A stretch of DNA of 16,819 nt from Chrysochromulina parva (taxonomy: Eukaryota > Haptophyta > Prymnesiales > Chrysochromulinaceae), in the NCBI GenBank assembly GCA_002887195.1, contig PJAB01001154.1, positions 1-16,819 on the forward strand, in the 5' to 3' direction. Numbering within the stretch: the first letter of the stretch is position 1; every line of letters starts with the position of its first letter. Positions 1-7,800 of this stretch are shown here, one piece after another. A program made the translations under genes and the position numbers. The notes under the pieces are model-generated. The model was not told the DNA's origin, ran no database searches, and worked only from the letters and a program-made list of their open reading frames with translations.

Positions 1-4
1 GAAG

Positions 5-196
5 ATGGCAATCAAAAACTCGGACGAATGGGAGGAGACGGATTCTCCCATCACCATCGACGACATTCCATCCATCGACGACGCCGAAGACAAGGGCTCG
101 AGCTCGGCGTCGGGCTCGGCCACCACCACGCCAAAGAAGAACAAAGAGGGGGCGGACCCGGAGACCACGAACCCGGGCAAGAAGGCTAGAAAGTGA
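5..196 (+). CDS. Short acidic/lysine-rich ORF, probably the end of a gene cut by the window edge
   Basis: I do not recognise this protein. The frame is open to the left edge of the window, so the ATG at 5 may be internal and this may be only the last exon of a longer gene. The 63 residues start acidic (DEWEETDSP, TIDDIPSIDD), pass through a Ser/Ala/Thr stretch and end in a basic tail (PKKNK, PGKKARK) that resembles a nuclear localisation signal. It ends at TGA 194-196. The same frame then stays open and runs directly into a Helitron Rep-like fragment, so the ORF could also belong to a degraded mobile element. Base composition is less GC-rich than the main genes. Whether it is expressed is unknown. 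Confidence 0.3.
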   Translation: MAIKNSDEWEETDSPITIDDIPSIDDAEDKGSSSASGSATTTPKKNKEGADPETTNPGKKARK

Positions 197-247
197 CTCT
201 CCGAAGGCCTAGGTCACAATTTTGTGATCCACATCCAACGTTGCCGC

Positions 248-388
248 GTACTACACGATCAAATCGTATGTCACTCGCCCTACTTTTGGATTCAATATGA
301 ATGCAACGTTAAGATTCGTGCGTCGATCCAGGGCATTCAGTACCTGTACAAGTACATGTACAAAGGCCTCATCGACTGTGAGACGTGA
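248..388 (+). pseudogene. Helitron Rep (Helitron_like_N) remnant
   Basis: Translation from 248 gives VLHDQIVCHSPYFWIQYECN, then VKIRASIQGIQYLYKYMYKG at 308-367, then LIDCET and a TGA at 386-388. The segment follows the pattern of the Rep nickase/helicase-like region of Helitron transposons: a V-x-x-x-P-Y hydrophobic block, YxCNVxI, then the very characteristic (K/Q)YLYKYxYKG motif. Full Rep-helicase proteins are well over 1000 residues. Here only about 45 residues are readable before the stop, and the next acidic stretch (DENDDANVIV, from 387) is in the +1 frame, as expected of a decayed copy. I see no helicase domain. The assignment rests on motif recognition, not on an alignment. Confidence 0.68.
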
Positions 389-741
389 TGAAAATGATGA
401 TGCGAACGTGATAGTAAGACTGCGTGGATGTCACGCAATGCACATGTGGTCATTACTATAGTCACGAGTCCCTAAAAACCGTCCTCCTGTGAACAAGGGC
501 CACAGGTCCCCTCTAGTTTGATACAAGTGGGGAAAAGGGCACTATTTCACTCTCCTCTAGAGGAGAAGCAGGATTATCATGAGTACAGGGCCTTAGAGGC
601 AGAACATGTGAACATCAGTTCGTGACGACTTGACATGTCTTGAAATCTCGGACGGTTTGCGCCACGAAGCGGGTTCGTGCGTTGCGTGCGGGCGTCCACC
701 GGACGGGTCCGTGAAGGGTCGCGCTTGCCGAGCGTATTGTC
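389..741. other. Gene-free, lower-GC stretch, probably mobile-element debris and 5' leader of the next gene
   Basis: No open frame of note and no RNA gene is visible. The stretch follows the Helitron fragment and has the same moderate GC. It includes a small hairpin (486-506), a CTAG followed by T at 513-517, and a 16-nt perfect palindrome at 551-566. GC rises sharply from about 640, where the leader of the next gene probably begins. Confidence 0.5.
551..566. repeat. 16-nt perfect palindrome
   Basis: TCTCCTCTAGAGGAGA is identical to its reverse complement. It lies in the mobile-element-like stretch between the Helitron fragment and the 961-residue gene. It could be a hairpin of a transposon end, a protein-binding site or chance. 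Confidence 0.6.
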
Positions 742-3627
742 ATGATCGACGCCATGAGTGCCGTCGAGCTTGTCGACCTGAGTCGTCTACAAAAGGCCTG
801 CCTCGACATGGAGTGGGAGCGGCACACGCAGTACATGGGCGAGATCTTCTTTTACGGCCAGCAGCGCCTCGACAAGCGCATGGAGGCCCACCGCAAGAAG
901 GAGTTCGAGAAGCAGCGATCCTATGCGGTCCAGCGGCGATCGGCTGCGACCACAGCACCGCACCGCTCTGCGCCCACATTAGCTGCGCCGCCGCACCGTG
1001 CAGCGCCGCCACCGCCGCCGCCGCCGCCGCACAACATGCAGCCGACGCACTCTCGCTCGGCGCCCGCTCTGCTGCCGAAAGATGTCGGCAACGGTGCTCG
1101 CAGCCCGAACCGCGGCACCGGGCTTGGTGGACCTGCATCCGGACCGTCCACGCTCCTTCCGCGGTACTCGTCCAGTGACTTGATCCCGAAGGAGGTGAAC
1201 ACCAAGCTCCTTCCGGATCGTATCACCAAGTACCTGCTCGAGATGGCGGCCGCGATGCCCGAGGAGCTCGTCGTGCTCGTCGAGATTGCGCCCCAGCAGA
1301 GCCGCTCGCTGCACCAGTCGCGCGAGCAGTACGAGCGGCACCTCGGGCTGCTCGACGATCTGCTGAGCGACACCCTGCTCAACTCCCTCAAGTATCCCAG
1401 CGAGGTGGCGTTCCGGATCGGCAAGGTGCAGGAGTGCCCAGCGAGCCTGCAGGACGAATGGGCCCGGCTCCGCCGGCGGGCAGCGCCAGCCGTGGCCTTT
1501 GACGACTTCCGGCAGCACGCGGTGCGCATGGCGCTCCTCACAAATCCGAAGCCGGACCCGGGCACGCGCTTCGCCGCCGACAATCAATTGGCGTCCAACC
1601 AATCGTGGAAGGGGAGTGCGATCGGCCGGTGCCCCGAGAAGGCCGCGCCGCCGCTGCGGCATGGCGCGTTTGAAGTGTACTTGGTGGTCCAGCGCGCGGG
1701 CAACTTGCGTCCGCGCGTCGAGCTGCTCTTCTCGAAGCTCTTCTCACGCTGCTGGCCGCGCGCGAACGCCGTCCTCGGGCGGCTGCGCAAGGCGCTGGAC
1801 GCCGAGTTGCGGCTGCGCGAGGACGAGAACGTGCTCGCGCGCGTGCGCGAGTCCAACGAGCCGGCGGAGCTACGCGCGGCGCTGCAGGAGTTGTCGGTGC
1901 TCGCCGATAGCCCAGCCGCCCAAGTGCTGCGCAGCCGACTGGCAGCTCTGTGCCCGCCTCCCGCGCCGCCGGCGCTACCTACGCCCCGTGGGCCAAGGGT
2001 GTCACCGACGACCGCGAGCACGTCGTCACCGGTGGCGCATGGGGCGGCCGCACTGCCGACGACGACGCACTCGGCCGAGGCAGCGCGGATCGAATACGTG
2101 GCAGGCGTGGGCGCGGTTTCGTCACTACCAGGCGTGGGCGCGGTTTCGTCACTACCAGGCGTGGGCGCGGTTTCGTCACTACCAGGCGTGGGCGCGGTTT
2201 CGTCACTACCAGGCGTGGTGGGGTGCGGCAAGCTACTCAGCCACGGCGAGCTAGCGGCGCTGCGACAAGGCATCGGCGGCGGGGCGGCCGCCGAAGCCGC
2301 CGCAGGTGCTGCAGCTTCGGAAGCACCGACATCGGCACGCCGGCCATGGCCGGCAGTGGCCCTTGAAGAGGCGAGGGGGGTGGCCGCGGCGTTGAAAGCT
2401 ACCGAAGAGCCATTGAGGAGTGCAGCGCTCAGCACAGCGCTCATGCAGGAGGAAGAGCAGGAGGCGGCCGAGGTGCGGTTTCGTCACTACGCGGTGTCGT
2501 CACTGCCAGAGCAGGCGGCGGCCGAGGCAGCGGTGGCGGTGGCGGCGCAGGCAGCGGAGGAGGCGAGGGCGGCTGAGAGTGCGGCGGTGCAGGCAGCGGA
2601 GGAGGCGAGAGCAGCCAAAGCGGCTACCGAGCTCGCGGCGGAGGTGGCGAGGGCTGCCCAGGAAGTGGCCGAGCTGGCAGCGGGGGAGGCCAGTGCAGCA
2701 AGGGCGGCCGCCGAGCTGGCAGCGGGGTCGACGAAAGCGGCTGAGGCGGCGAGAGCAGGGGAGGCGGCGAGGGCTGCACGGGAGGCGAGGGAGGCGGCGG
2801 CGGCTTGGGCCGCAGAGGCAGAGGCAGAGGCAGAGGCTGCAGCGGCAGAGGTAGTGGCATCGGCAGAGGCATCGGCAGAGGCAGAGGAGGCAGCGGCAGA
2901 GGAGGCGACGGAGGAGGCGACGGAGGAGGCGACGGAGGAGGATCTCTGGGCGGCGGCATTGGAAGCGCGGGCAGCGGAAGAGGCGGCGGCTGAGCTCAAG
3001 GAGGCTTCTGATCTCGAGGGGGCCTCTGCTCTAAAGGGGGCGGCTGGCAAGATCGCGACCTCGAAGCAGGCGGCGGGCGAGATCGCGGCACTCCAATCAC
3101 AACTGGCGGCAAAGCGCGCGGAGCGATTCGAGCTCGAGGCCGAGGCCCGGATGGAGACGGAGCGTCTCGAGGCGGCGAAGCTGGCCGAGCGCCTCGCAGT
3201 TGCCAAGGCGGAGGCGGAGGCGGAGCAGCTCGAGAGAGAGGCCGAGGCGAGGCAGGCCGAGGCGGCGAGGGAGGCGGAGGCGGCTCGCAAAGCCGAGGAG
3301 GTACGCAAGGGCGAGTTCAAGAAGAAGGCGGCCCTCCGGCGCAGCATGATGAGTGAGAGTGAGAGGGATCTGTTCGCCGCCGCCGCCGCCGCCACAAACG
3401 ATCCGGTAGGAGCGGCACTCCCAGCCCCTTGGGTACTCTCGGCCATCCCGGCGGCGGCGATCGTTGACTCCATGATGGAAGAGGACGCGGAGGTGAAGGC
3501 GGAGATGGGCGCAGGCGGGAGCGCGGAGCACTCGCCGGGCGAGACGCAGATCGCGACCTCGAAGCAGGCGGCGGGCGAGACGCTCGCGCCGCCTCCGGGC
3601 CGGCCGCGGTATACTCGTCTGACCTGA
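742..3627 (+). CDS. Unrecognised 961-aa protein: globular N-terminal third, minisatellite-coded linker, long Ala/Glu coiled coil
   Basis: I do not recognise this as a named family. ATGs occur at 742 and 754; the second (gacgccATGa) has the better context and would remove four residues. Residues 1-75 are charged and helical. Residues about 75-125 are Ala/Pro-rich with a proline run. Residues about 150-390 look folded (for example LPDRITKYLLEMAA, LLDDLLSDTLL) and include GAFEV near 308 and LLFSKLFSRCWP near 328, a spacing reminiscent of the C-terminal half of Rdx (SelW/SelH/MIEN1) thioredoxin-like domains. Residues 455-490 are four exact GVGAVSSLP units. Residues about 515-900 are extremely Ala/Glu-rich and should form long helices or coiled coil (ELEAEARMETERLEAAK). 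There is no signal peptide or membrane segment. It ends at TGA 3625-3627. The uninterrupted 2.9-kb frame with a structured N-terminus argues for a real gene, although the tail also leaves other frames open. Confidence 0.72.
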   Translation: MIDAMSAVELVDLSRLQKACLDMEWERHTQYMGEIFFYGQQRLDKRMEAHRKKEFEKQRSYAVQRRSAATTAPHRSAPTLAAPPHRAAPPPPPPPPHNMQPTHSRSAPALLPKDVGNGARSPNRGTGLGGPASGPSTLLPRYSSSDLIPKEVNTKLLPDRITKYLLEMAAAMPEELVVLVEIAPQQSRSLHQSREQYERHLGLLDDLLSDTLLNSLKYPSEVAFRIGKVQECPASLQDEWARLRRRAAPAVAFDDFRQHAVRMALLTNPKPDPGTRFAADNQLASNQSWKGSAIGRCPEKAAPPLRHGAFEVYLVVQRAGNLRPRVELLFSKLFSRCWPRANAVLGRLRKALDAELRLREDENVLARVRESNEPAELRAALQELSVLADSPAAQVLRSRLAALCPPPAPPALPTPRGPRVSPTTASTSSPVAHGAAALPTTTHSAEAARIEYVAGVGAVSSLPGVGAVSSLPGVGAVSSLPGVGAVSSLPGVVGCGKLLSHGELAALRQGIGGGAAAEAAAGAAASEAPTSARRPWPAVALEEARGVAAALKATEEPLRSAALSTALMQEEEQEAAEVRFRHYAVSSLPEQAAAEAAVAVAAQAAEEARAAESAAVQAAEEARAAKAATELAAEVARAAQEVAELAAGEASAARAAAELAAGSTKAAEAARAGEAARAAREAREAAAAWAAEAEAEAEAAAAEVVASAEASAEAEEAAAEEATEEATEEATEEDLWAAALEARAAEEAAAELKEASDLEGASALKGAAGKIATSKQAAGEIAALQSQLAAKRAERFELEAEARMETERLEAAKLAERLAVAKAEAEAEQLEREAEARQAEAAREAEAARKAEEVRKGEFKKKAALRRSMMSESERDLFAAAAAATNDPVGAALPAPWVLSAIPAAAIVDSMMEEDAEVKAEMGAGGSAEHSPGETQIATSKQAAGETLAPPPGRPRYTRLT
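2104..2211 (+). repeat. 27-nt in-frame minisatellite, 4 exact copies
   Basis: Copies lie at 2104-2130, 2131-2157, 2158-2184 and 2185-2211, followed by a partial unit. Each encodes GVGAVSSLP in the 961-residue protein. Exact identity, including third positions, indicates recent amplification. A related 16-nt piece recurs at 2475-2490 in another frame, and a diverged AVSSLP-coding piece at 2491-2508. Confidence 0.95.
3050..3082 (+). repeat. 33-nt direct repeat, copy 1 (copy 2 at 3548-3580)
   Basis: The 33 bases at 3050-3082 recur exactly at 3548-3580, both in frame, encoding IATSKQAAGE at the start of the last coiled-coil segment and again near the C-terminus of the 961-residue protein. Exact nucleotide identity over 33 bases suggests a recent duplication or gene conversion. 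Confidence 0.9.
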
Positions 3628-4867
3628 GAGACTGGTCAGACTCTGTGGACTGTGCCTGAGGGCTGGCACCGCACGGCCCGCACGGCGTGCGAGCGCGGTG
3701 CTTCATCAAAAGGCGTTCAGCTTTCCGAGGTACGTTGAGGTTCATCGTACAGCCTTCAGACTATCAATTGCACATCGTACAATCATGGTAACCGATCAGC
3801 AGAAATCAGAATGTGTAGAACCAGAGCGGGCCGGGGCCGCTCGGCGCCCTTCAGCTGGAGGCGCGCCACTCGAGCCGCTAACACCGGAGCCGCTACGCGC
3901 TACCTCGGTCCTCGCCGTGCTGCGGTCGTCCTCGACTGTGAGTCCGAACGGTGTGATCTGTGCGCTCTGTTTGCCGGTATGTCGCGGCGATCCGCGCGTG
4001 TGCCGCCCCGCGACGGACCCGCGTGTCACAGGTGATCCAGCGATCCACCTCGTGTTCGTCGCTTTCTTTGTTCTCAACGCTCAGGACGGTCCGGCGCAGG
4101 ACGCAGGTCACTGAGAAAAGTCGCGTATCCCAGCCGGCTTACAAGCGAGCCGCTCCGCTAGCCGGATATATAGCTGCCGTTACCGGCAAGCGGCAACCCA
4201 CTGTCACTTTGAACGACGAGTTGGTGCTGGGCTGTGGGCGTGATGAGTGGCAGCGTTGGTCTTGATTGTAAACGCGCTGGGGCTCGATTTCGAGCGCATT
4301 TCCACCTGGCGCTTCCTATGGGATGGGCTGTGGCGCACCCTGTGACGCTCCGGGGCCCGAGGGGTCGCTCGGCGTCTGCGGTTGCAGGGGGCTGAGCGTG
4401 TCGTGGTCAACATGGTTCTTGACCGAGGAGAGGTCCGCCATCGAAGACGCTTTTGTGACCCGGCCGACTCGAATCTGGAACGGCTCTCTCTGGCGCATCA
4501 CCATGGGTACAAAGCCAGCTTGACCTTGATGTGGTCTTGGTAACCTACCTGTGGGTGCATTCGCCCGACGGAGGAGGCGGATTTGCGGAGGAGGCGGCAT
4601 GAAATAAAAGTTTGAATTCGCCCATGTAGAGCCTCTGTAGAGCCCGACGCGGCACCGACCGTTGACTAAACATCCTTGGGGGGAGCGACAACAGAAAACT
4701 CACGCCTCTCGCATGATTATTCACAGCCAATTCACACTGTGCCGCGACCGAGTGTGGAGACAGGCAGGAGTAGGTCTCTCTCGACAGGCGCGGGCTCGGC
4801 CGACTCTTGTGGCAATCGCGGGCAGACCCACCGCGCGTGCCTCAGTAGCCAGCTCAGCGCAGGTCCA
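3628..4867. other. Intergenic spacer and CNOT1 5' leader; no supported gene
   Basis: Several short frames are open here, but none is longer than about 140 codons or resembles a known family. The stretch has mixed GC, lower at 3690-3800 and 4560-4740. Visible sites are a TATATA at 4167-4172, an AT-rich aaataaaag near 4601-4610, and at 4719-4736 an 18-nt sequence with a CCAAT core that recurs inside the CNOT1 coding region. An ATG at 4713 opens a frame (to 5036) overlapping the CNOT1 start out of frame; it is a uORF only if transcription starts upstream of it. Confidence 0.5.
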
Positions 4868-7800
4868 ATGTCTGACGCGCCGATGGCCTCATCGCCGCTG
4901 GCCGGCTTTGGCAGCATTGTTTTCGCGCAGCTGCGGTACCTCGTGCAGAACATCAATAAGAAAAACCAGAAGGCCTCGAGCACAGAGATTTCGCACCTGC
5001 TCTGGCTGTATGGCGAGTCTTCGTTCGTGCACCTGATCGTGTGCCTGCTCGAGGAGATTGACTTTCGTGACCCGAAGCTGCAAAAGGATCTGCTCAAGGC
5101 GCAGCTGCTGACGCAGGAGTTCGCAAAGCTTGCCGCGCGCCCGAACTTTGTGAGCCTCTTCTGCGAGATCATCGCCAAGGCGGCGCTTCCCACGCCGCTG
5201 CAGGAGGACTTCTTGCACGCGGTGGCCAAGGCGGTCAAGGCGACCAACGCGCAGCAGCTTGCCCTGGGCCTTGGGCTCGCGCAGTGCTCGGACCAGGCCA
5301 TCCGCACAGAGGGCTCCAAGTTTCTGCGTACGCGGCTCAACGAGCTGACGATGCCGCCGAACGGCGGCAAGGAGGCGGTCGCGGCGCTGCCCGATGACCT
5401 CGGCCATTCGCTCGTCTTCTACCTCGAGCGCCAGGAGGGCTTCGCAAAGCAGCGCGTCGCGCTCTTGAAGCTGCTGCAGCTCTGTGCGCCGCCTACCGCC
5501 TTCTGCGCGAACCGCCTCTGCGCGCAAGCCCCACTCCTCGCCGCCCCGTAGCGTCCCTTTCGGCGCCCCGCGCTCCAGTCCTCACCCCCCGTGCCGCCCT
5601 CCCTCCCGCGCCCTCCCCCGCCCCCGTGCCCCCGCCCGACGCGCAGTGCACCCGAAGGACAAGACCCCGCTCACGCTGCTGCCGCTGATGCACACCGTCG
5701 ACGAGTCGTCCGTGGAGCTCAACTCCCGGACCACGTTCGAGCAGGTGGTCGCGATGCGCTCCGCCGCGCCCACGGGGCCGCCGCCGCTGCTCCCGTGCCG
5801 CGGCGACGAGCTCGCGATGCTCATGGAAGATCTGGGGTACTCGTGCTGCGCCTCCGTCAAGACGCTCAGCGAGCTCCTCGGGGAGTTCGAGCCGCCCGAC
5901 GCCGCGTGCGTGGGCGCCGTCGTGGGCATGATGGCCAAGACGGTCACGGCGCTGGATGACTCGCTCTCGCTGCACGGCGCCTTCTCGACCGCCGTCTCGG
6001 GCCGGTACCAAGACTTTGACGCCAAGTTCGACGCGGACAAGGAAGATGCCGTCAAGGCCCTGACGTCGTGGAACATCCCGGCGTTCGTCAAGGCGCTGCG
6101 CGAGCGCTGTCCTGCCCTCGACTGGGCCTCGGTCTTTGAGCACCTGGACACGCCCGCGCTCGAGGTACCCTCCGCCGCGGGGCTCGGCCTCATCGTCGAG
6201 GTGCACCGGCAGGCGCTCGGCACGGCACTTCCCGCGCGCTGCCTGCTCGGCCGTTGGACGAATACGCATGCACAGCTGCAGCTGCTCACCCACCTTGTGG
6301 GGAGCAAGGGGCACGCCGACGTGGACCTGAGCAAGGCGCGTCGCGTGGAGGCGGCGCCCGAGGCGGCCGTCAAGCCCGAGCATCAGGCGTGGCTGTGTGT
6401 GGACCTGACGGGCGCGCTTCTGCGCCTGTCGGCGAGCGGCCATTATCGCGAGGCGCAGGCGCTCTTTGCGGACGCGCTCGCCCACGTGCCGCAGCTGCTG
6501 CTCGGCGCGCTCGTGCAGATGGCGCCCGCGGGCTCGGCGCTGGAGACGCCGCTGCAGTATGAGCTCCTCGAGCAGCTCATGCCGCGCTTCCTCGGAGGCG
6601 AGCCCGCGCCCGCGACCAACACGCTGCTGCGCGCGATGTGGGCGTCGCAGCCAGCCGCCGTGACACGCGGGATGGCGCAGCTGCATGTGGCGCAGCCGCA
6701 GTCGTTGCTGCGGCTGCTCGACATCGCGCAGGCCTTGGGCGCGCTCGACGCGGCGCTTAAGCTGCCTTCGTATGCCTTCACCCTCGACCTCGCATCGGTT
6801 GCACAGCGGAAGGACCTGATCCAACTCGAGCCGTGGGTGACGCAGACGGTGCAGCGTGACGGGCCCAACTTCGTCCCCGCGACGCTCGCGTACCTGCGCG
6901 ACAAGATGCTTGGCGCGGGCGCTGGCTCGAGCCGCATCAACGCCGCGCGTCAGGACGTCAACATCCTCTCCGTCGACGCTGCCGCCGGCATCTTCCGTGG
7001 GCTGACGGGGTCGGCGCTCGCTCCGGCGCTCATGGAGGAGGTGAGCGCGCTCTATCGGCAGTGCGTCGCGGCCAAGCCGAAGCTCGCAAACCTCTTCAAC
7101 CCCGACGGCAGCACTGGCGCGGCCGCCGCCAACACCATGCCGGCGGCGGACGGCGGCGGCGCGGCGGCGCAAGCGCAAGCGACGGCGCAGGCACAGGCAC
7201 AGGCACAGGCGCAGGCGCAGGCGCAGGCGCAGGCGCAGGCGCAGGCGCAGGCGCAGGCGCAGGCGCAGGCGCAGGCGCAGGCGCAAGCGCAAGCGCAAGC
7301 GCAGGCCGCCGCCGACGCGCAGGCGGCGGCCGAGGCAGCGGCGGCGGCGGTGGCGGCGGCGGCGGCAGCGGCAGCGGCGGCCGACGCGCAGGCGGCGACT
7401 GCGTCCTCTTACCCTCCTTCGATCCCGCCGGGTATGGGTGGCTTGCACGTCGGCGCCTCAATGGGTGACGATCAAAGTGGCCCTCCCATGGGAAGTACTG
7501 TGCTGAGCGCCCCGATGGGAAGCGGCGCGGGCGGGCTCAACCTGGGCGGCGCGCCGGCCATGGGCCCCGCGCCACTGCCCGGCATGCCGGGCGGGCAAGA
7601 GATCCACTTTGCGCAGGGCATCGAGGAGGAGGCGAATTCGTACTTCCAAAAGATCTACACGGGCGCCTCGTCGATCGAGGAGGTGATCGCGATGCTCAAG
7701 CGCTTCCAAGCTTCCGACCTGTCACGCGAGCAGCAGGTGTATGCGTGCATGGTACACAACCTCTTCGACGAGTACCGGTACTTCCCCAAGTACCCGGACA

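Noticed and set aside
1630..1800. Full selenoprotein with a UGA-coded selenocysteine
   Set aside because: The frame contains no in-frame TGA before 3625 and I see no CxxU motif; only a weak Rdx-like resemblance remains.
2104..2211. CRISPR-like array
   Set aside because: The units are directly tandem with no spacers, are in frame in a eukaryotic ORF, and encode a clean nine-residue repeat.
2487..3473. Minus-strand Ala/Ser-rich ORF of 328 codons
   Set aside because: It is the mirror of the Ala/Glu repeat coding region on the plus strand and has no independent signal.
3698..4114. Plus-strand ORF of 138 codons and overlapping minus-strand ORF in the spacer
   Set aside because: There is no recognisable domain, and both strands and several frames are open at once.
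4166..4173. TATATA as the CNOT1 TATA box
   Set aside because: It lies about 700 nt upstream of the ATG with no supporting initiator or transcript evidence.
4316..4600. Minus-strand 94-codon ORF considered as a retrotransposon polyprotein end
   Set aside because: The phrase-like stretches shift frame and match no pol, integrase or RNase H motif I can identify.
5493..7448. Minus-strand ORF of 651 codons opposite CNOT1
   Set aside because: It is Arg-rich, has no recognisable motif, and lies antisense to conserved CNOT1 sequence; long antisense frames are expected where third positions are G/C.
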